NCBI GenBank assembly: GCA_005801425.1 | Contig: SYDY01000031.1 | Span: forward strand, 1-30,054 | Direction: 5' to 3' | Source of the DNA: Bdellovibrionales bacterium | Lineage (GTDB): Bacteria > Myxococcota > XYA12-FULL-58-9 > SYDY01 | DNA: 30,054 bases | Shown here: positions 1 through 8,710 of the stretch, one piece after another | How positions within the stretch are numbered: position 1 is the stretch's first letter | Layout of the letters: each line of letters starts with the position of its first letter | Program-made: the position numbers and the translations under genes | Notes under the pieces: model-generated | What the model was told of the DNA's origin: nothing | Databases searched by the model: none | Seen by the model: only the letters and a program-made list of their open reading frames with translations

Positions 1-46
1 ATACATGAGATAGGGCTACGAGTCTTACACGTCGGGTCGAAAGCAG

Positions 47-1357
47 TCAACGGGCCGATGCTGCTGGACGAAACTTCCATGCCACACTTAGCATAATCAT
101 GAACAACGCAAATAACTTGATGTGATGCATCGCAAGGGCTGCAAAAACAACCATGGCTGTTCCGAGCGCAATACCAGGAACCCAAGGATAGCCGGGTGTA
201 CGATAGGGTCTTAAAAGATCAGGCCTGGTATGCCGCAATTTAAAAAATGCGCCCATGGATAAAAGATACACCGAGGCAGCACCAAAACATGCCAGTGTGA
301 TGATTTCAGCGGTATGTCCGGTTAAAATAGCCAACACCCCCACCAGGAGATTAACCATCAAAGCCCATACCGGTGTTTGGGTGCGAGGATGCACGTGCCC
401 CAACCATGATGCGAAATAACCGCCCTGCCCCATGGCCATGGTCACACGGGCTGCAGCCAAAATAATGCCGTGAAACGATGCTACAAGTCCCAGCATGCCC
501 ACACCGAGCAGCAGCGTGTACCATGGTGATGTTTTTGAAACGACCTGGGCCAATGCCAAAGGCAACGGCGCGTCGCTCGGTGATGTGCTGTTGGTTTCAT
601 ACACCACCGCTTCCCATCCACCCACGCCAACCGCTGCAAAAAATACGGTGAACACCAAGACAACCAATGTGCACAATGCCAAACCCAAACCCAACCGAAC
701 ATCACGGTTGGGATCGCGCGCTTCCTCCGCTGCATTGGCCACGCCTTCGATGGCCAAATAAAACCACATGGCAAAAGGGATGCATGCAAACGCACCCGAC
801 CATCCGTGTGGCCATGCATTGTTCTCAAATTGCGCCAGCGAAAAATGGGGCGCAACAAACCCCGCAAACAAGAGAATTTCAAATACCGCTAAAAGGGTCA
901 CGCATAATTCAAAAAGAGCTGCTTGTTTCACGCCCCATGCATTCAGGGCTGTAAAAACGACATAGGCTGCAATGGCCACAAATTGGGGAGATAAGCCCGT
1001 ATAACGCTGATGCATGTACGCCCCCAACGCCATGGCAATGGCTGGGGGTGCAAATACAAATTCCATGCATTGGGCGACGCCCGCAAGATACGCACCCCGA
1101 TGCCCAAATGCTTCACGACAATAGACAAAAGCACCGCCGGCATGGGGCAATGCGCACGCAAGCTCGGTGTAGCTTAAAACAAATGTGATATACATCACGG
1201 TCACAAAAAGTGTGGCCAGAAGCATGCCATAGGTACCACCGAGTGGCAGACCCAAATTCCATCCAAAATATTCACCGCTGATCACATAGCCCACACCCAA
1301 GCCCCACAGCATCACGGGGCCGAGCGTACGCTTTAAGGTGCTCTCACTACATTTCAT
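47..1357 (-). CDS. APC-superfamily amino acid/ethanolamine-type permease
   Basis: This is a polytopic inner-membrane transporter of about 436 aa with roughly 12 hydrophobic segments, typical of the amino acid-polyamine-organocation superfamily. The opening stretch (GLGVGYVISGEYFGWN) and the helix around FVFAPPAIAMALGAY are very like bacterial ethanolamine permeases, and the WFYLAIEGVANAAEEARDP segment matches the helix-6 signature of that group. The substrate is therefore probably ethanolamine or a small amino acid, imported with a cation; this is inferred from family resemblance only. I chose the ATG at 1357 because an upstream in-frame ATG at 1396 would lie well inside the preceding DAHP synthase gene. 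With this start the two genes overlap by 11 bp (ATGAAATGTAG), which suggests translational coupling. No ethanolamine ammonia-lyase genes are visible nearby, so the physiological substrate stays open. Confidence 0.8.
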   Translation of the reverse strand: MKCSESTLKRTLGPVMLWGLGVGYVISGEYFGWNLGLPLGGTYGMLLATLFVTVMYITFVLSYTELACALPHAGGAFVYCREAFGHRGAYLAGVAQCMEFVFAPPAIAMALGAYMHQRYTGLSPQFVAIAAYVVFTALNAWGVKQAALFELCVTLLAVFEILLFAGFVAPHFSLAQFENNAWPHGWSGAFACIPFAMWFYLAIEGVANAAEEARDPNRDVRLGLGLALCTLVVLVFTVFFAAVGVGGWEAVVYETNSTSPSDAPLPLALAQVVSKTSPWYTLLLGVGMLGLVASFHGIILAAARVTMAMGQGGYFASWLGHVHPRTQTPVWALMVNLLVGVLAILTGHTAEIITLACFGAASVYLLSMGAFFKLRHTRPDLLRPYRTPGYPWVPGIALGTAMVVFAALAMHHIKLFALFMIMLSVAWKFRPAASAR

Positions 1358-2684
1358 CGGTGACCGTAAATGCAAGTTCCAAACTTTGACTGGCATTCAA
1401 ACGTGGATCGCAGCGCGTTTCATAGCGATGGTGCAAATCACCGGCTGTGATTTCCTGAACACCACCCATGCACTCGGTGACATCTTGTCCCGTAAGTTCC
1501 AAATGCACACCGCCCGCATGGGTACCCAAATCACGATGGATGGCAAAAAAACGTTTTACCTCAGCCAAAATATCGTGAAAGCTTCTTGTTTTCACACCAT
1601 CGTCGGTGGTCCAGGTGTTCCCATGCATAGGATCGCAACTCCAAATCACATGACGATCGCGGGTGGCTTCAATCAGTGGGGGCAAAAGTTTTTCGATTTT
1701 GTCGTGCCCCATACGACTAATCAGAACAAGCCTGCCCGGCGTATTGTGGGGATCTAAAACATCGATTAACCTTATCAACGTCTCCTGATCCAACCCCGAT
1801 CCCACTTTCAACCCGATGGGATTGGCAATACCGCGCGCAAACTCAACATGGGCACCGTCAAGATCACGGGTGCGATCGCCTATCCACACCATATGCCCCG
1901 ATAATGCATAATAACGCCCATCTTCAGGGTTTTGACGAACAAGCCCTTCTTCGTAATCCAGCAGCAACGCCTCGTGTGACGCATAAAACGAGGTTTGGCT
2001 CAGTTGCGGATTGGACTCAGGATCCATCCCGCATGCTTCCATAAATTGAATATTCTCTTCAATGCGTTTTACGATATGTGCAAAACGTTCGCGTGCGGGA
2101 GAACTTGCGATAAACGCCGAATTCCATGACGACACATTGCGAAGCGATGCATAGCCTTCAATGGCCAAAGCTTTGATAAAATTAAGTGTGGCTGCGCTTT
2201 GAAAATAAGAATCAAGCAAGCGCACAGGATCGGGAGCACGCTCTTCTTGCGTAAATCCGTGTCCATTGACCATATCCCCGCGATAACTGGGCAAGACCAC
2301 ATCGCCAATGGTTTCAAGATCGGTCGACCGCGGTTTGGCAAATTGCCCTGCAATACGTCCCACTTTGATCACCGGGCATCCAACACCGTGCACAAGGGTC
2401 ACGCTCATTTGCAACAGCAAACGAAACAAGTTGAGCAATGGATCTTGTCCAAATTCGCCAAAACTTTCGGCGCAATCGCCACCTTGCAACAAAAATGCGC
2501 GGCCACGCGATACTTCGGCAAGCTGGCTGTGCAAGTGATCCACTTCACGAAAGGTCACCAAAGGCGGCAAAGTCCGAAGACGATCGGTCACTGCATGCAG
2601 CTTTTGAACATCAGGATAGATAGGTTGTTGCTTTGCAGACTTCTGACGCCAACTGGAAGGATCCCACACCATGGGTGCAGGCAT
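1347..2684 (-). CDS. 3-deoxy-7-phosphoheptulonate (DAHP) synthase, class II
   Basis: The protein condenses phosphoenolpyruvate with erythrose 4-phosphate, the first step of the shikimate pathway, in the cytoplasm. The 445-aa protein is a full-length class II (plant/mycobacterial-type) enzyme. Visible signatures are the N-terminal WDPSSWR, QGGDCAES at 67-74, KVGRIAGQFAKPRS at 107-120, WIGDRTR near 267, GLKVGSG near 291, WSCDPMHGNT at 358-367, GGVHLELTGQDVTEC from 391 and RCDPRLN near 424. The expected metal ligands (Cys71, His364, Glu396, Asp426 by analogy with the mycobacterial enzyme) are all present, so it should be active. The start lies 12 bp after the addA stop, so it is probably cotranscribed with addBA. 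It lacks a long N-terminal extension of the kind used for feedback control in mycobacteria. ATG codons at 2684 and 2672 are both possible starts. Confidence 0.95.
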   Translation of the reverse strand: MPAPMVWDPSSWRQKSAKQQPIYPDVQKLHAVTDRLRTLPPLVTFREVDHLHSQLAEVSRGRAFLLQGGDCAESFGEFGQDPLLNLFRLLLQMSVTLVHGVGCPVIKVGRIAGQFAKPRSTDLETIGDVVLPSYRGDMVNGHGFTQEERAPDPVRLLDSYFQSAATLNFIKALAIEGYASLRNVSSWNSAFIASSPARERFAHIVKRIEENIQFMEACGMDPESNPQLSQTSFYASHEALLLDYEEGLVRQNPEDGRYYALSGHMVWIGDRTRDLDGAHVEFARGIANPIGLKVGSGLDQETLIRLIDVLDPHNTPGRLVLISRMGHDKIEKLLPPLIEATRDRHVIWSCDPMHGNTWTTDDGVKTRSFHDILAEVKRFFAIHRDLGTHAGGVHLELTGQDVTECMGGVQEITAGDLHHRYETRCDPRLNASQSLELAFTVTDEM

Positions 2685-2695
2685 ACCAGGCAGAT

Positions 2696-5600
2696 CTAGG
2701 ATGCGGCAAGCAGCGAGGACGCAGCAAGCTGCGCCCCTACGTTTTGCAGGCTATTTTTGCATGCCAGCAGATCTTCTGACGAAAATTGCCAGGTACGGTG
2801 CTCAGGGACATCACCCCCACGGGGGAACATCAGTTGCGTGCGAACCGCACCTACCGCTAGGGCATACAGCATCAATTGCATGCGATATTTCGCCATGGCT
2901 TCGGCATTGGGTTTCCCATATTTAAAATCGATCACACGCAAACCTTCGAGATCTTCGACAAGCACGTCAATTTGGCCAACCACCGTCAAAACACCAAAAT
3001 CACCTGTGATCGGCAAACGAAATGGAAGTTCGTGCCGGCGCTGTGCCACAGGTATAGCCGTAAGTTCAGCACCCTCGCCGTGGGTGATAAATGCTTTCAG
3101 ATCATCGCCCACTTTTTTAATTTGTGCATCATGGGATGAAAGCCCCAAACGACGCCGTTGGGCATCAAGAAAATCATCCACGTTTGCAAACAAACCAAGT
3201 GCCGGAAGTTCGGCCAAAATAGCGTGGACGATATCGCCTAATTCGGAGGGGGTGTATGCGCTTTGTTCTTTTTGTAGGGGCGGTTCGCGAACCGCCCTCA
3301 TCAATGTTTCGCCCAAGGGCGCTTCACGAAGCGCCCCTACATAAAATAGTTCAATGAGCGATGTCACAGGCATTTCAAAATGGCGTTGTGTATCTGCAAT
3401 ACGTGCAGGTATATAAATCGTGTCGGCCACTTTTTCGGGATGAGAAATTTCTCGATGCCATGGCATGACATCCGTCGGCGGCTGCACGCATTTAACAAGC
3501 CCTTTCTCCAGAGCATGGGGAAACCACGATTCAAGATAACGCGCAAAACCATCGCCTTTGTCGGCGCCTTTGCCATCGGCAGGTCCAAAGAAAATAAGCT
3601 CGCGTTCGGCCCGTGTCATGGCCACATATAACAAACGTCGTTTCTCTTGCTCTTTTTCGTTTTTATTGCGCAAAGCCGCATCACGAAATCGCGACGATTC
3701 AAAACCATCGCCACCCCGAGGTTTAAACACCACACCCGCATGCCGATCATAGCGCAATCGCTCGGTGTCGTTTTTTCCACGACGACGCAAGCCCGGCATC
3801 AAAACAATGGGAAACTGCAAGCCCTTGGATTGATGCACACTCATGAGGATCAACGGGCCTTCTTTATTCCCACTTGTTTGCGCAACAGGTTCATCATACC
3901 CCGATCGCAAACGCCGTATTTGCTCACGTGCAAAACGAAATACCGTGCCACCCCGCGCGCCACATGCTGCGCCCATGTCAAACCATCGATCCACATTGCT
4001 CGCAGCCTGCGCCCCTTCGGGCCGTGCACGAACCAAGGCGCGTAACCCTAAAGTTTCATCCATCAAACTTAAAAAATCGATCACACGCATAGTTGCGATT
4101 TTTGAACGCAACAAAACGAGCGAATTCACGATATCCGTTAAAACCTCTCCATAAGCAGGTATTTCACCACGCATCATGCCCGCAGCAGAACCACCGCGTA
4201 TGAGCGCAAACCAAAGTTCATCATCCAACGCAAAAATAGGCGACCGCAATGCCACCGCCGCCGCCATGGGATCTTCGGGATCCACCAACCACGCAAGCAA
4301 ATGGATCATGTCGATAATTTCAGGGCACGCATACAATCCGCCACCACCGCCCGTTTGCACAGGCACACCCATGCGACGCAGCGCCTCGGCATAAAGCGGT
4401 GCCATGGTCATGGTGGCAAGGAGCAAACAAAAATCACTGGGCGCATCACCTGCGTGCAAACGTGACACAACGTAAGAAGCAAGCTGCGAAGCCTCTTCAA
4501 GAACAATGTCCTCGCCTTTTCCATCGCCTGTGGTTTCAACCCACGTGATCCCCGCATCGTCCGCAAGCGGTGTGTCTAAGCTTTCAAGCGCATCGTAGTT
4601 CGTTGCAAATAAAGTAAGTCCAATGCTGTTGATCCCACGCACCAAAGAGTACGTTGATCGACGACTTACCGACAATGTGATCTGATCGCCCTCTAAGTTT
4701 TTAATATCTTGTTCAAACGCATCAAAACCCGAGGGATCCGCACCACGAAACGTATAAATCGCTTGTTTGCGATCGCCCACCACACACAAAGCCGCTGGAG
4801 AACCACGGTCATCATCGCCCTCAAGTCCCGCCAAAAGGTGTACAAAACGCCGTTGTAATAAATTGGTATCTTGGGCCTCATCCACAAGAACAGCACGAAC
4901 ACGCTTGCGAACATCCTCACGGATCTCCTTATGGTTTGCGAGCATATTCACCGCGTTGCTCACAATGTCACCAAAATCTACTGTGCGACGTTCATGTTTG
5001 AGCCATTCGTAACGCCGCCAAGCTGCACCCACGAGATGCTGCAAAGGTGCCACCAATAACGCACAACGCTCATCTGCAAGCACATCGAAAACACGTTGCG
5101 TGAGAAGATCTTTGTCTTCAATCCGAACCACCTCGCTCAATTTTCCACGACGAGACAAACCTTTTCCCGCATCATGCCACATGGATGTCCATTCTTCGTG
5201 AGAAGAACCGTCATGGGGCATGGGTGCATCCAAAAACTCTTGCATGGTTTTTCGTGTTGTGGCCGTCAGCACGTCAAGAGAACTCTCATAGCGCGTTCGT
5301 ATGCATGCGATTTCATCCGACAAGCGTTTTCGGATAACCCAAGGATCGTAGCTTGCACCAAACAAAGCGGTGACGTCATAGGGCGATGCACCGTTTTCTC
5401 GTGCACGGTTGATTGCCTGCCACAAAGCCCCTGGCAATTCGTCATCCACCGCAAAATAACGCGACAAAGCCATGACCGATTTTCGCGTTAAATCATCCGC
5501 ATCGGCCAACCACGCATGTTCACAGGCTTCGACAAAAAGTTCGAAGTCCTCGCCCTTTTCGCCCAAAATTTCTTGATGCTCTGGAATGCCCGCCGCAAGG

Positions 5601-5905
5601 CTGTATGTTGATAACAATTGCAAGGCGAGCACATGAAAATTAGACAAGGGTGCACGGGCAAGCTCCGCAAGAACCGTCTGGGACACATGGGCATGCTGCA
5701 AACGAACACGTATGCGATCTTTAAGTTCCGCCGCGGCTTTGCGTGTAAACGTAATGCCCACAATTTCCATAGGACGCACACGATGCTCCAACACCAACGA
5801 CGCGTAAATCTGTACAAGCTGGTAGGTTTTTCCTGTGCCGGCGCTGGCGCGCAAGAGGCGTGTTGGAAGCACTGGACGACCATCAAACATCTGCACCCCC
5901 GCCAT
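2696..5905 (-). CDS. addA: AddA: UvrD-like helicase/nuclease subunit of the AddAB double-strand break repair complex
   Basis: This is the motor subunit of an AddAB (RecBCD-equivalent) end-resection complex. The 1069-aa protein has Walker A ASAGTGKT at 20-27, motif Ia (GITFTRKAAAELKDRI) from 50, Walker B DEAQ at 342-345, motif III (VVGDRKQAIYTFRGADPSGF) from 375, a late motif V (SVHQSKGLQFP) and motif VI (RRLLYVAMTRAERE). A C-terminal PD-(D/E)XK nuclease follows, with Asp980 and the Asp993-x-Lys995 pair, then the QLMLYALAV helix. Pairing with the Fe-S nuclease gene just upstream argues for AddA rather than RecB. Two oddities are visible. Residues about 855-878 are encoded by a 69-bp palindromic repeat inserted in frame between the helicase and nuclease parts, and the last ~15 residues come from another repeat. 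The ATG at 5905 overlaps addB by 23 bp; ATG 5890 is an alternative. Confidence 0.93.
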   Translation of the reverse strand: MAGVQMFDGRPVLPTRLLRASAGTGKTYQLVQIYASLVLEHRVRPMEIVGITFTRKAAAELKDRIRVRLQHAHVSQTVLAELARAPLSNFHVLALQLLSTYSLAAGIPEHQEILGEKGEDFELFVEACEHAWLADADDLTRKSVMALSRYFAVDDELPGALWQAINRARENGASPYDVTALFGASYDPWVIRKRLSDEIACIRTRYESSLDVLTATTRKTMQEFLDAPMPHDGSSHEEWTSMWHDAGKGLSRRGKLSEVVRIEDKDLLTQRVFDVLADERCALLVAPLQHLVGAAWRRYEWLKHERRTVDFGDIVSNAVNMLANHKEIREDVRKRVRAVLVDEAQDTNLLQRRFVHLLAGLEGDDDRGSPAALCVVGDRKQAIYTFRGADPSGFDAFEQDIKNLEGDQITLSVSRRSTYSLVRGINSIGLTLFATNYDALESLDTPLADDAGITWVETTGDGKGEDIVLEEASQLASYVVSRLHAGDAPSDFCLLLATMTMAPLYAEALRRMGVPVQTGGGGGLYACPEIIDMIHLLAWLVDPEDPMAAAVALRSPIFALDDELWFALIRGGSAAGMMRGEIPAYGEVLTDIVNSLVLLRSKIATMRVIDFLSLMDETLGLRALVRARPEGAQAASNVDRWFDMGAACGARGGTVFRFAREQIRRLRSGYDEPVAQTSGNKEGPLILMSVHQSKGLQFPIVLMPGLRRRGKNDTERLRYDRHAGVVFKPRGGDGFESSRFRDAALRNKNEKEQEKRRLLYVAMTRAERELIFFGPADGKGADKGDGFARYLESWFPHALEKGLVKCVQPPTDVMPWHREISHPEKVADTIYIPARIADTQRHFEMPVTSLIELFYVGALREAPLGETLMRAVREPPLQKEQSAYTPSELGDIVHAILAELPALGLFANVDDFLDAQRRRLGLSSHDAQIKKVGDDLKAFITHGEGAELTAIPVAQRRHELPFRLPITGDFGVLTVVGQIDVLVEDLEGLRVIDFKYGKPNAEAMAKYRMQLMLYALAVGAVRTQLMFPRGGDVPEHRTWQFSSEDLLACKNSLQNVGAQLAASSLLAAS
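2714..2741. repeat. Palindromic repeat, GCAGCAAGCTGC type, in addA 3' end
   Basis: A GACGCAGCAAGCTGCGCCCC unit followed by TACG matches the unit at 22563-22588 almost exactly. It lies inside the 3' end of addA and encodes the tail VGAQLAAS on the minus strand, a few codons before the stop. The outer end (CGCCCCTAC) is shared with the other palindromic repeats of the window. Confidence 0.75.
3273..3341. repeat. Two-hairpin palindromic repeat inserted in frame in addA
   Basis: A 69-bp element runs from TGTAGGGGCG to CGCCCCTACA, so its ends are inverted repeats of each other. It contains two internal palindromes, GGGCGGTTCGCGAACCGCCC and GGGCGCTTCACGAAGCGCCC, separated by about 18 bp. The length is 23 codons and no stop arises on the addA strand, so addA stays open. 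Near-identical modules occur at 7361, 17474 and 26028. Confidence 0.85.
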
Positions 5906-8627
5906 TCACAAACCGCTGACACACAAACCGATGATCACACATCGTACATGTCTTTAAATCTTCGGCATCGGCACGCAATTCACCTTGCAAAAGCGGCACA
6001 AGTCGCGACCACAAGACACGCGCAGCATCGTCCACATGGCCTTCGGCACCCTCCCCTGAATCGACCGGTGCCTTTCGTTTCGCATCTTTAAGGCCAATCC
6101 ACGCCACATCCACAAGGTCCTGTTCGTTCGAAAAATCACGGCGCGCAACCGTGGCGTAAATAGGAAGTTGCAAGTGCCGTCCTGGTTCACGTTTTATTAT
6201 TGTTCGTTTGTAATCAAGCGCCCAGACCGTATCGCCCTTGCGCTCAATGCGATCAATACTTCCTCGCACACGTATACCTTCTGAAGACTCAGGATCGCGT
6301 AAAAAAATCGGTGCGACATCTGCACGTTCATCAAAACGATATTCAAGGGCCAGCAGCTCATCGTCCACGCCCGCGTTCATGTCGGCGCGCAACTGCAATT
6401 CAAGCATACCCCATGCTTCTTCAAGCAATGTTTCTTGCAAATAAGGATGCACCGAAACATCGGCAAGCAAGCGCTGTTGATGCTGTTCAAACACATGCCG
6501 CGCGCGCATCAAACATTTTTCGGGTTCTACGCGCAAAAACTTAAAACCACCGTGCTTTCGCAAATCGTCGTACACAACATGCAATGCTGCATGCACCAAA
6601 ATACCTTCTTCACGCGCATCCACGCCCAAGCGTGGCACATCGTCCACACGAAGTTTCAACAAATGCGCTGACACATATTTAAAGTTGCACGTCGCCAACG
6701 TGTCCATGCCCGATGTGGTTTGGGTATTCCCAACAATCATGGTATGCAGATCCACATCACGAAGAATACCCCGATGGGCCGTACGCTGATGCATCATAGG
6801 TGACATACGATAATTGCGTGCTTCTTCTTCCACCGGGCGAGGCACTTCAGGCTCCATGGCAAGCACACGCAACAAATCGTCCACCAGCTCTGATCGTTCA
6901 AGGGTTTCTTCGCCAGCACCGCTCATGGTGGTCACAAGAATTTCTTGCTCCACCGCATGCATGGCTTCGATCCACACCCAGAGGTCGCGCGCATCGGAAC
7001 GCATGGGTCCACGTCCCGTGGTTCCACCCAACTGCAACAAACGTGGTCCCAACACGCGGTTGATCTCCGCACGCAGTGAATCGCTAAGGATGGGATCAGG
7101 CCTTGGTTTCGCAGGAAATGTGCCTGCATTCACACCTGCAATCACGACATGCGAATACGATCTCCCAATGAGATCACTGGGTGTGCAAACATAAACGCCC
7201 CCAGGATGGTTGGATTTTCCGTTGATCGGCGTTTGTGACAAAACACGCGCAAGCCATGCCGCCACTTCGCTGCGTGAAAAATGTTGGTCTCGTATTTCAG
7301 GTTGCAAATCAATCAGAAGTCTTTGCGATGCATGGATCACGTCCATGCATTCTTCTTCAAGGGCGGTTCGCGAACCGCCCCTACAAAGTTCATTCACCAG
7401 CGTGGTCAATGCACAAAGATGCGTTCCAAGGGACGCCGCTTCAGGCAATCGCTGCATGAGGGTAAACACGCGCGACAACCCATGAGAAATTTCATCACCC
7501 CGTGGCAACGCATCAAGCGCCGCACCATAGCCTCCCGCAAAGGCTGCCGATCTCACACCGGCCACACGTAGTAAACGCGCGAGACTGTCGATATGCATGA
7601 GATCTTCGCCCACAGGAATGGACACATTGAGTGCGTAAAGGACTTCTAAAAGATCTTCCCGTGGAAATGCGCGATCAGGCATACGAAGCAAAGACAAGAG
7701 AGCCGTTGCCATGGGTGTTTGAAGCAATGTGGGTGGCGCAGCATCGCGTATGGGGATATTTCCAAGCGCAAGCGCTTGACGTACCTGCGTGGTCAATTCA
7801 CCATGTTCTGCACAAGCAACGGCAATGCATTCAGGTGCAATACCACGGTCAATCCATACCATCACTTCATGGGCCACACGCCGCGCGTGAGCCTGTGCAC
7901 CCGAAACACGCATCACCCGCGCGGGCGCGCCTTCGACCACATCCCGTGTCATGAGTGATCGACGCATGGTTGCAAGCGGACCCGTGCCCACGCGATCATC
8001 AAATGCCACGCGAATATTTCGATGCCCACGCGTTTCTAACGCATGCAAACTTGCTTCCGACCACACAAACGATTCAGGACGGGCGCTGTCCCATGGCAAT
8101 GTGATCTCAACATCCAACCCCATGGATGCAAACGCACCGATGAGATCCAAACGACTGCCAAATAATTCAGCCACACCCTGCACGCGCACCGAATCAATGG
8201 CATGCCACATCCATGGCAAGCGGCGTTCTATGACCGCAAGCACTGCATCGCGATCACGATCCGCACCATCGCGCACGCCCGCATGGGCAAGTCCTTGTTC
8301 GTACAATGCGAGAACGTTTGCAAGCCGCGTACGTTCAACCGACGGTGAACCTTCACCAAGTGCACGGGATGTGATCCCCGCACGTCGAAGTTCGATCAAT
8401 GCACGATGCAATGCCGCAAGTCCCCATGGGTCATTCACCAATGTTGCGAAAGGTTTTTCTGCGTGTGCAAGCACAGAACGAAGCACCAAGCTGCTTCCAA
8501 GAGGTGCCGGCTCTGGACCTGCCAATTCGGAAAATAAACCGTCAAACGTGCTATTGTGTGCACCGTCCAGCAATCCTGTCAAACATGGCAAAATTTGCAG
8601 TATTTTAGGGAACTTAGGAAGCGGCAT
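5883..8627 (-). CDS. addB: AddB: Fe-S cluster nuclease subunit of AddAB
   Basis: This is the second nuclease/scaffold subunit of AddAB, which processes broken DNA ends with AddA. The 914-aa protein shows the AddB arrangement of a PD-(D/E)XK nuclease wrapped by a four-cysteine iron-sulfur site. The first Cys is at 647 (LATCNFKYVSAHLLKLR), and the other three form C-x2-C-x5-C at 894, 897 and 903. Nuclease residues His679, Asp792 and the Asp805-x-Lys807 pair lie between them, followed by HLQLPIYA. The N-terminal half resembles a degenerate helicase; I see no Walker A GxGKT motif, so ATPase activity is not expected there. The gene leads the addBA-aroG-permease run and overlaps addA by 23 bp. Residues about 416-423 are encoded by a short palindromic repeat. 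No clear Shine-Dalgarno precedes ATG 8627, so the exact start is uncertain. Confidence 0.9.
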   Translation of the reverse strand: MPLPKFPKILQILPCLTGLLDGAHNSTFDGLFSELAGPEPAPLGSSLVLRSVLAHAEKPFATLVNDPWGLAALHRALIELRRAGITSRALGEGSPSVERTRLANVLALYEQGLAHAGVRDGADRDRDAVLAVIERRLPWMWHAIDSVRVQGVAELFGSRLDLIGAFASMGLDVEITLPWDSARPESFVWSEASLHALETRGHRNIRVAFDDRVGTGPLATMRRSLMTRDVVEGAPARVMRVSGAQAHARRVAHEVMVWIDRGIAPECIAVACAEHGELTTQVRQALALGNIPIRDAAPPTLLQTPMATALLSLLRMPDRAFPREDLLEVLYALNVSIPVGEDLMHIDSLARLLRVAGVRSAAFAGGYGAALDALPRGDEISHGLSRVFTLMQRLPEAASLGTHLCALTTLVNELCRGGSRTALEEECMDVIHASQRLLIDLQPEIRDQHFSRSEVAAWLARVLSQTPINGKSNHPGGVYVCTPSDLIGRSYSHVVIAGVNAGTFPAKPRPDPILSDSLRAEINRVLGPRLLQLGGTTGRGPMRSDARDLWVWIEAMHAVEQEILVTTMSGAGEETLERSELVDDLLRVLAMEPEVPRPVEEEARNYRMSPMMHQRTAHRGILRDVDLHTMIVGNTQTTSGMDTLATCNFKYVSAHLLKLRVDDVPRLGVDAREEGILVHAALHVVYDDLRKHGGFKFLRVEPEKCLMRARHVFEQHQQRLLADVSVHPYLQETLLEEAWGMLELQLRADMNAGVDDELLALEYRFDERADVAPIFLRDPESSEGIRVRGSIDRIERKGDTVWALDYKRTIIKREPGRHLQLPIYATVARRDFSNEQDLVDVAWIGLKDAKRKAPVDSGEGAEGHVDDAARVLWSRLVPLLQGELRADAEDLKTCTMCDHRFVCQRFVNGGGADV
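7361..7385. repeat. Single-hairpin palindromic repeat inside addB
   Basis: A perfect 20-bp palindrome (GGGCGGTTCGCGAACCGCCC) followed by CTACA is half of the element seen in addA. Translated on the addB strand it gives CRGGSRTAL, so the reading frame continues. The codons are shared with no obvious AddB motif, which fits a tolerated insertion in a surface loop. Confidence 0.8.
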
Positions 8628-8710
8628 GGAGATAACATAGCGTGCAATAAAGAGACTTGGAAGTCACCAATCTTTGTGCACGCCCAATCAGGTATTATAA
8701 CCACCGAGGA
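8628..8710. promoter_or_regulatory. Divergent promoter region between addB and crcB
   Basis: This 83-bp gap separates two divergent starts and so should carry promoters for both. A TATTAT hexamer at about 8694-8699 could be the -10 box for crcB. I compared the stretch with the fluoride riboswitch layout (GGNGAUGG start and paired CGCC segments) and did not find it. The assignment rests on gene arrangement, with little motif support. Confidence 0.35.

Noticed and set aside
1-46. RNA gene or coding fragment at the left edge
   Set aside because: Only 46 bp lie beyond the permease stop, with no recognisable tRNA arms or frame.
2757-3344. A shared peptide motif (RGGSRTA) in several small frames that looked like a protein family
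   Set aside because: The shared peptide is the translation of the GGGCGGTTCGCGAACC palindrome in different places, not a protein domain.
2696-5905. RecB instead of AddA
   Set aside because: The partner has the four-Cys Fe-S nuclease layout of AddB and no RecC or RecD gene is nearby, which fits AddAB.
7951-8640. A 229-aa open frame on the plus strand opposite addB
   Set aside because: It lies wholly antisense to a gene with clear AddB motifs, has low-complexity Arg/Ser-rich text and shows no domain; it is a shadow frame.
8628-8710. Fluoride riboswitch upstream of crcB
   Set aside because: The leader lacks the conserved opening and pairing segments of the crcB motif, and the gap is only 83 bp shared with the divergent addB start.
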